Assembly: GCA_023389575.1 (NCBI GenBank)
Contig: JAEWEG010000039.1
Location: 80,723 to 144,722 of the forward strand
From: Chloroflexota bacterium
GTDB taxonomy: Bacteria > Chloroflexota > Chloroflexia > Thermomicrobiales > UBA6265
DNA: 64,000 nt
Reading direction: 5' to 3'
Shown here: one piece after another, positions 30,922 to 40,090 of the stretch
Numbering within the stretch: the first letter of the stretch is position 1
How the letters are laid out: every line of letters starts with the position of its first letter
Program-made: the position numbers and the translations under genes
Notes under the pieces: model-generated
The model's input: only the letters and a program-made list of their open reading frames with translations
Databases searched by the model: none
Told to the model about the DNA's origin: nothing

Positions 30922-33639
30922 TCAGGCGTTGATTGTCGGCTCAACCCGCGGGTTCTTGCGCGCCGCCAGGAGCAGCGGCGGGAGCGCGGACGCCAGTCCC
31001 TCGCTCAAGTCGCTCTCCGCCGGCGGCACGCCAGTGTTCGGGTACTTCGTCGGGGTCTCACCGGGCTTGCCCGGCTCTCCAGTGCAGTTGTAGACCTCCA
31101 CCACCGTGTCCTCGCCCTCGAAGACGCTGAAGAAGTCGCCCGGGCCGAACACCGGAGTGGTCTCCAGGTGGCACCATTCGCCGTTATGCTCGTCGAGCCC
31201 GTAATCGCCCGGTTCGACATCGATCCACTGGATCTGGCCAAAGCCGTCGGTCAGCTGGCTGTCGATCACGGCCCATGTACCGGTTCCAACGTTCCATCGA
31301 AGCAGATCGAAGCCAACACCGTCTTCCTCGATCTGGCAATCGACTTCTGACACGAACACCTCCGTTGAACACGTGTACTTGATCACGGTCAGTGAGCCAC
31401 CGTCGGATTCGGGCACGTTGTACCAGTGGCAGGTCAGGTGCTCTCCATCGTTCACCTCGATCGAGTTCAGCACGTTGCCCTGGCTCAATGGGTACGGTTG
31501 CAGCACGCCCATCAGATGGCCGGTGCATTCGAGCACGAAGACGGATTCGATCCCGTCCGGAACGACCTCGACCGCCTGGTACGTGCCCGGCTCCAGGTCG
31601 TCGAAGAACACGCCCCCGTCGATGATCTCACCGGTTGTCTGCGTTTCCGCCAGCCCCGCGCCGCCGTCGAGCCCGAACTGGAACTCCACGCCGTTGGTCG
31701 CCTCGGTGCAGTCCACCTTTGGGTCGGCTCCGGTAGCGAACAGGTCGTAGCCTTCCGGGCATGTCCATTTCAGGATCGTCACATCACCTGGTTCCGCTGG
31801 AATGTTGAAGTAGTAGCAGGTCATCCACCAGTCAGATCCCGAGGAGAAATCTCGCTGGAAGTAGCCATTCTCGACCTCCTGCTTCGCGAATCCCGCGCCG
31901 GTGTCGCAGAACACTTCCGGCTCTCCGAAACCGTCCGGAATCCACTCCTGGATTTCGATCTCGCCTGTGGGCAGGTCGGTGACCAGGACGACTCCACCCA
32001 CGGTGTCTTCAATCACCAGGCCGTCGCTCGACGTCACGCCGAACGTCACACCTGAGTGCGGATCGACGCAGTTGGCGTCGTACCAGTCCTTGTCCTGTCC
32101 GCGAGGCGTCCCTTCGTGGCACGCGTACTTCACGATCAGCAGGTCACCCGTGTACTCGTCCGCCGGGAGGTTGAACCAGTAGCAGAGGTAGTCGATCGGG
32201 TCCGCCACCAGCGTGTCCTCAACCAGGCCACCGGTCGCGTCCATCTTCGGCATGTTGAAGATCGGGCCGTCCGGCACCAGGTTGTGACCACAGAACACCA
32301 CGGGATCACCGTAGCCATTCGGGATCGTCTCCTGGATCGAGAAGTCGCCAGCCGGCACTCCCGTCCATTCCACCATGCCGCCAGAGGTGGTGGCGGGGAA
32401 CGAGTTGCCGTCGTAGGTCAGCGTGAAATCGACACCATCGAAGTCGTTCGGGCATTCGTTGATGTAGTGTTCGAGCGTCTCGGCGCCCGCATCATACGGG
32501 CAGTCCCTCTTGATGATGGTGACGGTGTTCCCACCTTCGTCGTCACCCGCCTCTTCGAAATTGAAGAACGTGCAATTGAAGATGAACGGGTGATGTTGCT
32601 CTGGCGTCACCACGACCGTGCCGTCAGTCGACGGAACCTGGTACACGTCGAAGTCCTCGGGATCGGCGCCGGCTTCCGGATAGCTCACGCACCACACCAC
32701 TGGTTCGCCGTAGCCAGCCGGGATGTCCTCGTCGATCTCGATCTGTCCGGTCGGCCCCAATTGCACGTCAGTCCACTCGATGACGCCCGTGCCACCGGTC
32801 GTGCCCGTGTCGACCATGCCTTCAACATCCAGCGTGAAGTCCACTCCCGGCATGGGGGTGATGCAGGTCGACTGGTACGTGAACCAGTCGCTGTTCTGGT
32901 CGAAGTCATCCTGGCAGAGGTACTTAGCGACGCGGATCGTGTGCGTCGACGGCCCGTCCGGGTCGGCGATGTTCACGAACAGGCATTCGGCATGCTCGCC
33001 CTCGGCGATCTTCCAGGTGATCGAATCGCCGATCTTCGCGGCTCCGTCGGCGGATGCCACCAGGTTCGACCAGCAATGGGCAACCGGTTCGGCCCACCCC
33101 GCTGGCACGGTTTCCGTGATCGAGAAGACTCCCGTCGGGACGTCGAACTGCACCGAGCCGCCAGACGTCATCGCCGTCTGGGAGAAGCCCGCGCCATCCG
33201 AGACCGTGAACTTGAACCCATCGGGAGCCGCGCCGCAGGCTTCAGGTACGGAGTAGTTCTCGATGGTGCTCGTGAACTCCGGCGAATGGAAATCGATCGT
33301 CGGGTCATTGCACATGGTTTTGTGCACCGTGATCGTCCCCGATGGGTTGTCATCGGGCACCACCGGCTCCTCGGTCGCCTGGACGATCGTGTCGATCTCC
33401 GTCTCTTGTGGTGGTACGTCTTCCGTCGTAGGTTCCTCCGTCGGGTTCGTTTGCAGCGAGGGATCGAAAACCTCGGTCGGGGTGGGAGACGGCGTCACCG
33501 TTGGGTCCGCCGTGATCTGGAAGCCCTGCGCCGCGGCATCCAGCACTGGCGCGAGCAGCATGAATGAAAACGCCAGGAACATGAGACAGGGCGCAATGAG
33601 TTTCGGCCGTCTTCGCTGACGACGTCTGGACAGGGACAT
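30922..33639 (-). CDS. Secreted six-module Cna-B/SpaA-like surface protein with YPNTG tail
   Basis: Start set at ATG 33639 behind GGAGG; 905 residues. A signal peptide (hydrophobic core around MFLAFSFMLLAPVLDAAA) is followed by a Thr/Pro-rich stalk (~40-100) and six repeated modules beginning near residues 101, 231, 370, 498, 618 and 748. Each opens with a T-x-x-V-x-K-x-x-C pattern (e.g. ITVHKTMC, LIVKYAC, VIKYTC), contains a G-V-x-F and a T/S-G-G-x-V/I strand, and most end with P-x-G-Y/F-G-E/D-P-V-x-x-C, as in prealbumin-like Cna-B domains. YPNTG (866-870), a hydrophobic stretch and ARKNPR form a sortase-type sorting signal. A cell-wall or matrix protein is inferred; cysteines are abundant. 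Confidence 0.75.
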   Translation of the reverse strand: MSLSRRRQRRRPKLIAPCLMFLAFSFMLLAPVLDAAAQGFQITADPTVTPSPTPTEVFDPSLQTNPTEEPTTEDVPPQETEIDTIVQATEEPVVPDDNPSGTITVHKTMCNDPTIDFHSPEFTSTIENYSVPEACGAAPDGFKFTVSDGAGFSQTAMTSGGSVQFDVPTGVFSITETVPAGWAEPVAHCWSNLVASADGAAKIGDSITWKIAEGEHAECLFVNIADPDGPSTHTIRVAKYLCQDDFDQNSDWFTYQSTCITPMPGVDFTLDVEGMVDTGTTGGTGVIEWTDVQLGPTGQIEIDEDIPAGYGEPVVWCVSYPEAGADPEDFDVYQVPSTDGTVVVTPEQHHPFIFNCTFFNFEEAGDDEGGNTVTIIKRDCPYDAGAETLEHYINECPNDFDGVDFTLTYDGNSFPATTSGGMVEWTGVPAGDFSIQETIPNGYGDPVVFCGHNLVPDGPIFNMPKMDATGGLVEDTLVADPIDYLCYWFNLPADEYTGDLLIVKYACHEGTPRGQDKDWYDANCVDPHSGVTFGVTSSDGLVIEDTVGGVVLVTDLPTGEIEIQEWIPDGFGEPEVFCDTGAGFAKQEVENGYFQRDFSSGSDWWMTCYYFNIPAEPGDVTILKWTCPEGYDLFATGADPKVDCTEATNGVEFQFGLDGGAGLAETQTTGEIIDGGVFFDDLEPGTYQAVEVVPDGIESVFVLECTGHLMGVLQPYPLSQGNVLNSIEVNDGEHLTCHWYNVPESDGGSLTVIKYTCSTEVFVSEVDCQIEEDGVGFDLLRWNVGTGTWAVIDSQLTDGFGQIQWIDVEPGDYGLDEHNGEWCHLETTPVFGPGDFFSVFEGEDTVVEVYNCTGEPGKPGETPTKYPNTGVPPAESDLSEGLASALPPLLLAARKNPRVEPTINA

Positions 33640-34205
33640 GACAAGTTTCCTCCGGAAAGCGCCAGGAGTGGCGCGGGGGACATCAGGAACAGCACCTTCG
33701 CAGGGGTTCGACATCTCCTATCCTGCCCGTCGCCTAGCCCCGTTTCATCGGTGAAGTTACCGAACCCGGTTACGTATGCGAATTACGTAGATCCTGGCGT
33801 ACTCGGCCCAGCGCCCCATGCCCCGGCGTCGGTCAAGAAGCGCCACGGTAGTGATTGGGATCGTGTAGCTGCCAACGTGCCTACGGCCAGGCGGGCGTGT
33901 CCTGGCTCCGCCGCCTTGCTCGGCATTGCGCGGCACGGACCATCGCGTTGTCACCCGAGTAAGCGCTCCGGCAACTGGAGACAATGGTCCGGCAACGGTG
34001 AGATCAGGTTTCGATCAGGCCTTCCCGCCGATGGTACGGGAAGGCCCGGTCGGCGTGATCATGCCGGGTTCGATGTGCGTTTCCGCCAACGAACATGAAC
34101 GTGTACATGGGCCCGAAAAGACGGTCTTCGTGGTAAAATAGAATATATGTTCACAGTGTTTCGCGGGCTGTCTGGAGGCCGGCGAACCGCCCGGAGACAA
34201 CCCGC
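33640..34205. other. Divergent intergenic region with a 10-bp-stem hairpin
   Basis: About 566 bp between the Cna-B gene (-) and the SWIM gene (+). GGCCTTCCCG (34018-34027) pairs perfectly with CGGGAAGGCC (34037-34046). AT-rich TAAAATAGAATATATG at 34134-34149 is a likely -10 area for the SWIM gene, without an obvious -35. I see no convincing gene. Confidence 0.4.
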
Positions 34206-34496
34206 ATGATCACTCCGCTCAACCGCCCAAATACCCCCGCTCGCTGGAAGGCCGCCCTCCTTCGCTCCCGGCACGAAGGCGTCACCGTTCGCCAGCTCAG
34301 CGCGTCTGGCGCCTGGATCGCCAGCAGCGCCACCGACCCCCACGTCGCCTACGAAGTCAGCGTCTACCGCTGCACCTGCAAGGCGGCCGAGTTCGGCAAC
34401 GACCCTGTCTGCAAGCATCGAGCCGCCCTCCGCGTGCACCTCGGGTTGCCGCTCGTGATCGGCGATCCCCAGCCCGAACCGCTCCTCGCGGCCTGA
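34206..34496 (+). CDS. Small SWIM zinc-finger protein
   Basis: A 96-residue protein with the CxCx(n)CxH zinc motif of SWIM domains: Cys-Thr-Cys, 11 residues later Cys-Lys-His (CTCKAAEFGNDPVCKHRAA). Ahead of it is a beta segment (VTVRQLSASGAWIASS, VAYEVSVYRC). SWIM domains bind DNA or protein and are common in helicases, MULE transposases and stand-alone small proteins. CGGAGAC lies upstream. Stand-alone gene. Confidence 0.7.
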   Translation: MITPLNRPNTPARWKAALLRSRHEGVTVRQLSASGAWIASSATDPHVAYEVSVYRCTCKAAEFGNDPVCKHRAALRVHLGLPLVIGDPQPEPLLAA

Positions 34497-34590
34497 TGCC
34501 CACCGTCACCTGACGACCACCGTCATCGAGTTCCCGCCGACCCTCCCCATCGCGAAAAAAGTTCGGGCCAAATCAATCTCGCATTGGGTC

Positions 34591-34618
34591 TTGACAAATA
34601 TAAACCTCAAGTATAGAT
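34591..34618 (+). promoter_or_regulatory. Promoter of the DUF4397 gene
   Basis: Consensus TTGACA (34591-34596) is followed by TATAGAT (34612-34618): 15 bp to TATAGA or 17 bp to TAGATT. The stretch is strongly AT-rich compared with its surroundings and lies 62-90 bp before the ATG at 34681. Confidence 0.7.
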
Positions 34619-34680
34619 TCATATTCATCACATCGACGCGGTCGGTTGGCGTATCGGATCAAGGGTGAAAGGAACAACCC

Positions 34681-36081
34681 ATGCTCGCTTCACGTACCAA
34701 GGGCAGGCTGCTCGCCGTATCGAGTCTCCTGCTCCTCGTTCTCACGCTCATGCTGCCAGGCAGGTCGCTCGCCGCGCAGGATTCATCCATGGACATGGCT
34801 GACTGCACGGCGGTACTCGGCGTTGGCGCGGCTGGCGATGCCTGCGTCAGCATCGTTCACGCGTCTCCCGACGCCCCGAATGTCGATATCTATGTGAATG
34901 GCGAACGCGCCCTCTCGAATCTGGCCTTCGGCTGGTGGTCTGGCTGGCTGGCGCTGCCGGCCGGTGAGCATCAGGTCCAGGTCGCGCCGACCGGCACCTC
35001 CGCCGACGATGCCGTGATCGACGCCACCGTCGAGGTCGAGGCGGGCATCGCGTACCAGGTCGCGGCGACCGGTTTCGTGGCCGACATCACCCCCCAGATC
35101 TACTCGATCGACCTCAACGGCGTCGCCGATGGCAACGCTCGCGTCAACGTCTTCCACACGGTTCCAGATGCCCCGGCGGTCGATGTCGCCGTGACCGGCG
35201 GTGACGTGCTCGTTGGCGAACTCGCCTTCCCGAACATGAGCGACAGCCTCGATGTTCCGGCTGGTTCCTACGATCTCGAAGTTCGGATTTCCGGAACCGA
35301 GGATGTCGCGCTCCCGCTGCCGGGCGTGCAGCTCGAAGCCAACACGCTCTACAACGTGTACGCCATCGGCTCCGTTGAAACCGGCATCTTCCCGTTCGTG
35401 ATCCCGACCGCGCTCCACAACACGGCCGGCACCGCCGACGCGGCGTCCGCCATGGGCTGCGCGGCCATCCTGGGCATCGGCGCCGAGGGTGACGCCTGCG
35501 TCAACATCGTTCACGCGTCGCCCGACGCGCCGGCCGTCGATGTCTACGTCGATGGTGGGCTCGCCCTCGAAGGCCTTGAGTTCGGCTCCTTCTCCGGATG
35601 GGTCGCCCTCCCGGCTGGTGACTACCAGGTTCAGGTGACTCCGGCTGGCTCCCCGGTTGAGGACGCCGTGATCGATGTCGACGTCACCCTCGACGAAGGC
35701 ATGGCCTATCAGGTCGCGGCGACCGGCTTCGTGGCCGACATCACCCCCCAGATCTACCCAGCCGACCTTTCGGCCTCTGGCGACATGGCCCGGGTTCGCG
35801 TCATCCACACCTCGCCCGATGCTCCGGCCGTCGACATCGCCGTGGCCGGTGGCGATGTGCTGATCGCCGACCTCCAGTTCCCGGGCGCCAGCGACGCGCT
35901 GGACGTTCCGGCTGGCACCTACGACCTTGAAGTTCGCCCGGCCGGCACCACCGATGTGGCCCTCGAACTGCCTGGCGTCGCGCTCGAAGCCGGCATGACC
36001 TACGACGTCTTCGCGATCGGCTCCCTCGCCGATGGTTCCCTCACCGTCCTGGTCGTGCCGTCGATGACCGCCGCCAACTGA
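34681..36081 (+). CDS. Secreted DUF4397 protein with four domains in two tandem pairs
   Basis: The 466-residue product has a signal peptide (LLAVSSLLLLVLTLMLPGRSLAA) and four repeats of the DUF4397 fold: each begins VxxxHxxPDAP-x-VD-x-x-V-x-G and contains L-x-V-P-A-G. Repeats 1+2 and 3+4 are near copies: GDACVSIVHASPDAP and GDACVNIVHASPDAP, then AYQVAATGFVADITPQIY occurs in both halves with the same spacing, showing a recent internal duplication. A cysteine precedes each half (DCTAVLG, GCAAILG). AAAGGA precedes the ATG. Known members are secreted and of unknown function. Confidence 0.85.
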   Translation: MLASRTKGRLLAVSSLLLLVLTLMLPGRSLAAQDSSMDMADCTAVLGVGAAGDACVSIVHASPDAPNVDIYVNGERALSNLAFGWWSGWLALPAGEHQVQVAPTGTSADDAVIDATVEVEAGIAYQVAATGFVADITPQIYSIDLNGVADGNARVNVFHTVPDAPAVDVAVTGGDVLVGELAFPNMSDSLDVPAGSYDLEVRISGTEDVALPLPGVQLEANTLYNVYAIGSVETGIFPFVIPTALHNTAGTADAASAMGCAAILGIGAEGDACVNIVHASPDAPAVDVYVDGGLALEGLEFGSFSGWVALPAGDYQVQVTPAGSPVEDAVIDVDVTLDEGMAYQVAATGFVADITPQIYPADLSASGDMARVRVIHTSPDAPAVDIAVAGGDVLIADLQFPGASDALDVPAGTYDLEVRPAGTTDVALELPGVALEAGMTYDVFAIGSLADGSLTVLVVPSMTAAN

Positions 36082-36085
36082 CCCT

Positions 36086-36123
36086 GGTCGAAATCGGGTT
36101 CCCCCATCCGCCCGATTTCGACC
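36086..36123 (+). terminator. Hairpin after the DUF4397 gene
   Basis: GGTCGAAATCGGG (36086-36098) pairs perfectly with CCCGATTTCGACC (36111-36123), 13 bp, 12-nt loop, directly after the stop. No T-run. Confidence 0.7.
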
Positions 36124-36201
36124 GACGCCAGACCGGGTTCCTGCACGAGGCGGTTCGATGACGCACCGCCTCCACCAACACGATCGGTCATTGGCGAAAG
36201 C

Positions 36202-36240
36202 AAAGAAGGGTCCGGGCAACTCCTGCCCGGGCCCTTCTTT
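36202..36240. terminator. Strong terminator before the copper ATPase gene end
   Basis: A 16-bp stem 36202-36217/36225-36240 with one G-U pair and a 7-nt loop, with AAAGAA/TTCTTT at the base so it has T-runs on both strands. It separates the convergent DUF4397 and copper-ATPase genes. Confidence 0.85.
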
Positions 36241-36361
36241 CGTTTGCCGTCCGGGATGTCACATCCAGTCTCGTGAAGTCCAGGGAGTCGGAAGCGTCAG
36301 GTTCCGGCGGCGGCGATGCTCTACCTGGCACAGCGTGGGGAAGCACACCCCAGGCGTCGCG

Positions 36362-38581
36362 TTATCGGGCGCCTGTCCGTTCCGAACCGAGGTCCAACCT
36401 TCGCAGCAGTTGCGCGTTCAGCGCCACCACGATCGTCGACAGCGACATCATCACCGCGCCGACCGCCGGGTTGAGCACGAATCCCACCGGCGCCAACACG
36501 CCCGCCGCCAGCGGAATCGCCACCACGTTGTAGCCAACCGCCCACGCCAGGTTCTGGATCATCTTCCGGTAGGCGGCCTTCGACAGCCTGCGCACGCCCA
36601 CCACCGAGCGTGGATCGCTGCTCGCCAGCACCACACCCGCCGAGGCGATCGCCACATCCGTTCCCGCTCCAATCGCGATCCCGGCGTCCGCCTGGGCCAG
36701 GGCGGGCGCGTCGTTGACCCCGTCGCCCACCATTGCCACGTTCGCGCCACCGTCCTGTAGCTTTCGAACCTCCGCCAGCTTGTCCTCCGGAAGCACTTCC
36801 GCCAGCACGTGGTCGATCCCAAGGGCTTCACCGACCGCTCGCGCCACCGGTTTCGCGTCTCCCGTGATCATCACCACGCGAACGCCATCGTCATGGAGCG
36901 CGCCAATCGCCTCTCGCGACTCCGCGCGCACCTTGTCCTCGATGGAGAACGCCCCGATCACCACGCCATCCCGCGCCACGTGGAGGGTCGCCGCCCCGCG
37001 TTCGGCCCACGACTGGCCCACCGCCACCAGCGACTCCGGCACGGTGAGGTCCAGCTCGCGCAGCATTGCTGGTCCGCCAACCGCGATCCGCGCGCCCTCG
37101 ACCACCGCCGCGACACCGCGCCCGGCGATGGCCTCGAACTCTTCCGGTTTGGCGCGGTCCAGGCCCCGCTCCTCGGCCAGGCTCACGATTGCCCGCGCCA
37201 GCGGATGTTCGCTGTTCGCCTCGGCCGCCGAGGCCATCCGGAGCACATCGCTTTCGGAAATGTCCTCCGATGCCGTGGCGATGTTGGTGACGACATGGTT
37301 GCCCTCGGTGAGCGTGCCCGTCTTGTCGAACAGCACCGTGTCAATTGTCCGCATCCGCTCCAGCGCCAGCCTGTCCTTCACCAGGATTCCGTTCCGGGCC
37401 GCCAGCGCCGTCGAAATCGCGATCACCAGCGGAATCGCCAGGCCCAGCGCGTGCGGGCAAGAGATCACCAGCACTGTCACCGTCCGGGTAATCGCTTCGT
37501 TGATATCGCCCACGATCGACCAGGTGACGAATGTGACGATGCCCGCCGCCAGCGCGATGTAGAACAGCATCGCCGCGAACCGGTCGGCCAGCGCCTGCGC
37601 GTGGGACCGCGATCCCTGCGCCTCCGCCACCAGCCGCTGGATGCCCGCTAGCGCGGTATCCTCGCCAATCGCATCGACCCGCACTCGGATCGCCGAGCCG
37701 GTCACCACCGTGCCCGCCACCACGTGGTCGCCGGCGCCGCGTGTCACTGGCCGCGACTCCCCGGTGATCATCGATTCATCCAGGTCGGCTCGGCCGTCCT
37801 CGATCTCGCCATCCGCCGGAACGCTCGATCCTGGCCGGACCAGCACCAGGTCGCCCATGGCCAATTCGCCGAGCGGCACGACCTCCGTCGAACCGTCGCT
37901 GGCGAGCCGCTCGGCCTCGTCCGGTAACAACTCCGCCAGCGCGGCCAGCGCTCCCTGGGCCTGGCCGATCGCCCGCATTTCCAGCCAGTGACCCAGCAGC
38001 ATCACGGTAACCAGCAGCGCCAGTTCCCACCAGAAATCCAGGTCGAGCCATCCGAACGTCGTCGCCAGGCTTGCCACGAACGCCACCACGATCGCCAGCG
38101 AAATCAGCAGCATCATCCCCGGCTGGCGACCCCGCAATTCGTCCCAGCCGCCCTTGAGGAACACCCAGCCCCCATACAGAAAGATGAAGGTGCCCAGCAC
38201 CGGCGCGATCAGGTCGCTTCCAGTGAATTCCGGCATCGAGAAGTTGAGCCACTCCTGCACCATTTCGCTGTACAGCACCACGGGAATGGTCAGCAGGGCC
38301 GATAGCCAGAACTTCTGGCGGAACGCGTCCACCGAATGCCCCGCGTGCGCATCATGCCCGCCATGAGCCCCGTGCCCATGGTGCTCGTGCCCGCCCTGGG
38401 TGGCATGGTGATCGTGGACCATATAGTGGTCTACATGCGCTTCGTGAGAGGGGTGGTCGTGGTTGGCATGCGCGTCATGTGCGGCGTGGTCGTGGTGATG
38501 ATCGTTGCGCCCGTTATCGTTGGAGTCGCGCGGACTCTCCATGGAATGATTGTGGTGTTCGTGTCCGTGAGGGGACGTCAT
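36362..38581 (-). CDS. copB: Copper-transporting P1B-type ATPase, CopB-like
   Basis: Start at ATG 38581 behind GGGAG gives 739 residues. The N-terminal 80 residues are extremely His-rich (HDHPSHEAHVDH, HATQGGHEHHGHGAHGGH) and have no CxxC metal domain. Core motifs: TGES (273-276), the transmembrane metal site CPH (375-377; Cu+ pumps of CopA type have CPC) and DKTGTLTEGN (Asp419 phosphorylated), MITGDAKPVARAVGEALGID and VGDGVNDAPAL. CPH marks the P1B-3 subgroup, associated with Cu2+/Ag export. The upstream operator at 38639-38657 fits a CsoR copper sensor. No such repressor gene lies in the window. Confidence 0.92.
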   Translation of the reverse strand: MTSPHGHEHHNHSMESPRDSNDNGRNDHHHDHAAHDAHANHDHPSHEAHVDHYMVHDHHATQGGHEHHGHGAHGGHDAHAGHSVDAFRQKFWLSALLTIPVVLYSEMVQEWLNFSMPEFTGSDLIAPVLGTFIFLYGGWVFLKGGWDELRGRQPGMMLLISLAIVVAFVASLATTFGWLDLDFWWELALLVTVMLLGHWLEMRAIGQAQGALAALAELLPDEAERLASDGSTEVVPLGELAMGDLVLVRPGSSVPADGEIEDGRADLDESMITGESRPVTRGAGDHVVAGTVVTGSAIRVRVDAIGEDTALAGIQRLVAEAQGSRSHAQALADRFAAMLFYIALAAGIVTFVTWSIVGDINEAITRTVTVLVISCPHALGLAIPLVIAISTALAARNGILVKDRLALERMRTIDTVLFDKTGTLTEGNHVVTNIATASEDISESDVLRMASAAEANSEHPLARAIVSLAEERGLDRAKPEEFEAIAGRGVAAVVEGARIAVGGPAMLRELDLTVPESLVAVGQSWAERGAATLHVARDGVVIGAFSIEDKVRAESREAIGALHDDGVRVVMITGDAKPVARAVGEALGIDHVLAEVLPEDKLAEVRKLQDGGANVAMVGDGVNDAPALAQADAGIAIGAGTDVAIASAGVVLASSDPRSVVGVRRLSKAAYRKMIQNLAWAVGYNVVAIPLAAGVLAPVGFVLNPAVGAVMMSLSTIVVALNAQLLRRLDLGSERTGAR

Positions 38582-38636
38582 GTTCGGCTCCCATTGAATC
38601 TGGCGATGCCGCCAGGCTGGGCCCACATCTGTCCCG

Positions 38637-38664
38637 ATTATACCCCCCAGGGGTATATGGTCAA
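38637..38664 (-). promoter_or_regulatory. Promoter of the copper ATPase gene
   Basis: Reading the minus strand, TTGACC (38664-38659) and consensus TATAAT (38642-38637) are separated by 16 bp. Most of the CsoR-like palindrome lies in the spacer, so bound repressor would block polymerase. Confidence 0.8.
38639..38657. promoter_or_regulatory. CsoR-type copper operator
   Basis: TATACCCC-CCA-GGGGTATA is a perfect inverted repeat (8-bp arms, 3-bp centre). G-tract/C-tract palindromes flanked by TA are typical of CsoR operators, the Cu(I)-responsive repressors of copper efflux genes. Confidence 0.75.
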
Positions 38665-38690
38665 TAACCCCAGAGTTGAGTGAACGCGAG

Positions 38691-38716
38691 AACGCCACGC
38701 GAATTCGCGTGGCGTT
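38691..38716 (-). terminator. Terminator of the FAD oxidoreductase gene
   Basis: AACGCCACGCG (38691-38701) pairs perfectly with CGCGTGGCGTT (38706-38716) around AATT, 36 bp after the stop of the minus-strand gene. Confidence 0.8.
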
Positions 38717-38752
38717 TCCATGACGTCTCCTCAGATGGGGTCGAGATGGTTG

Positions 38753-40090
38753 CTACCAGCGATGGGTGAACAAGCCGTCCGGATCGTACCCAGCCCGGAT
38801 CGAGTCCAGGCGCTCCTGCGTCCCGGGAGTCCACGCCCGCAAGCCCTGGCTCTCGCCGATGAAGTTGACGTTCGCTTCCGGCGACAGCCATGGCCGCAGC
38901 GCGTCCAGCATCGCGGCCGTCTCCTCGGGGGCGACCGCGTCGAACAGCGCCGGCTGGATCGATTCCAGGAACATCGTGTACGCGCAATGCCGGCCTGTCG
39001 CCGCCGATCCTTCGGGCACATCGGTCAGCATCGCGCCACCGCCGTGGCGAAGCTCCACGATCACGAACGGGTTGTCCGTCCCCGCGCCATACCGGGCGAG
39101 CCATCGGGTGGCGAACTCCTGGTCCAGATGCGTGAACTGCGCACCAGCACCCCACATCGGCATTGGATCGGTGGGGTCGTTGTGAATCCTCCCGAACTCA
39201 CTGGCGGGAATCTGTCCAAGGTCGTCCATGAACACGGGAGCCAGCGCGCGCAATGGCGCGGCAAGCTCCGCGCCCCGGGCCTCGTCGCCTGGATAGGCGA
39301 ACCGCAGGAAGAACATTCGTTTGCCCCGGAACGGCGGCGGCGCGAACTCAACGTCCGGAAACGTGATCACCGCCACGCTGGTGGTGACCATGTCGTCCGC
39401 CTGTTGGGTCCAGTCGATCCAGCCGCGCAGCACCGGTTCGATCTGGTCCTCGGCGAACACCAGCGAACCGCCGTACAGCGTCGCCTGCTCCACCAGTCGC
39501 AGGCGCACCTCGGTCACGATGCCGAGCCCGGTCTTGCCGCCCCGTAGCGCCCAGAACAGGTCGGCGTGCTCCGCGGTGCTCGCCGTCACGATCTCCCCGG
39601 ACGCCGTCACGACCGTGAAGCTCTCCACGTAATCCGAACTGATGCCGTGGCTGCGCCCCAGCGGACTCAGGCCACCACCAAGCAGGTATCCAACCACGCC
39701 CACATGCGGTGAGGAGCCGATAACCGGCAACAGGCCGAACCCGCCGGCGGCCGACAGTACATCGCTCCACCGCGCGCCGCCGCCAATCGTCGCGATCCTG
39801 GCCACCGGATCGATGCTCACCGACTTCATCCTGTGCATCGTCACCAGCAGACCGCCGGTCACTGGAACCGCGCCGTGCGCGCCCGATTGCACCGTCACCT
39901 TGTAGCCGACCTCGCGGGCCAGGCGAATTGCCTCAACCACATCGGCGGTGTCTTCCGCGCCCACCACCACATCCGGGGTGTGAACGCAGTTGATATGAAA
40001 CGTCGCCACCTCGGTGGCGTGGCCTGGGGCACCTGGTTCGAACACCGGGCAGCTGAACCGGAGATGGTGGGTGGTGGGAGAAGAGATCAT
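38753..40090 (-). CDS. FAD-binding PCMH-type (BBE-like) oxidoreductase
   Basis: The 445-residue protein has the FAD-binding domain of vanillyl-alcohol-oxidase/berberine-bridge-type enzymes: VVVGAEDTADVVEAIRLAREVG, then VQSGAHGAVPVTGGLLVTM where the His is the site of covalent flavin linkage in relatives, GGGARWSDVL, GYLLGGGLSPLGRSHG (second pyrophosphate-binding loop) and DLFWALRGGKTGLGIVTE. The C-terminal segment YDPDGLFTHRW is the BBE end. No signal peptide. GGAG precedes the ATG. Substrate: likely an alcohol, sugar or other small organic compound; unknown. Confidence 0.88.
   Translation of the reverse strand: MISSPTTHHLRFSCPVFEPGAPGHATEVATFHINCVHTPDVVVGAEDTADVVEAIRLAREVGYKVTVQSGAHGAVPVTGGLLVTMHRMKSVSIDPVARIATIGGGARWSDVLSAAGGFGLLPVIGSSPHVGVVGYLLGGGLSPLGRSHGISSDYVESFTVVTASGEIVTASTAEHADLFWALRGGKTGLGIVTEVRLRLVEQATLYGGSLVFAEDQIEPVLRGWIDWTQQADDMVTTSVAVITFPDVEFAPPPFRGKRMFFLRFAYPGDEARGAELAAPLRALAPVFMDDLGQIPASEFGRIHNDPTDPMPMWGAGAQFTHLDQEFATRWLARYGAGTDNPFVIVELRHGGGAMLTDVPEGSAATGRHCAYTMFLESIQPALFDAVAPEETAAMLDALRPWLSPEANVNFIGESQGLRAWTPGTQERLDSIRAGYDPDGLFTHRW

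Noticed and set aside
34600..34618. ACCTCAAG half-site before the DUF4397 gene, suggesting a SoxR/MerR-type promoter.
   Set aside because: There is no second half and the -35/-10 spacing is not the 19 bp typical of that family.
34681..36081. Regularly spaced repeats in this stretch, first considered as a CRISPR-like array.
   Set aside because: The repeats are long, coding and imperfect, and the frame is continuous through them; they are DUF4397 domain duplications.
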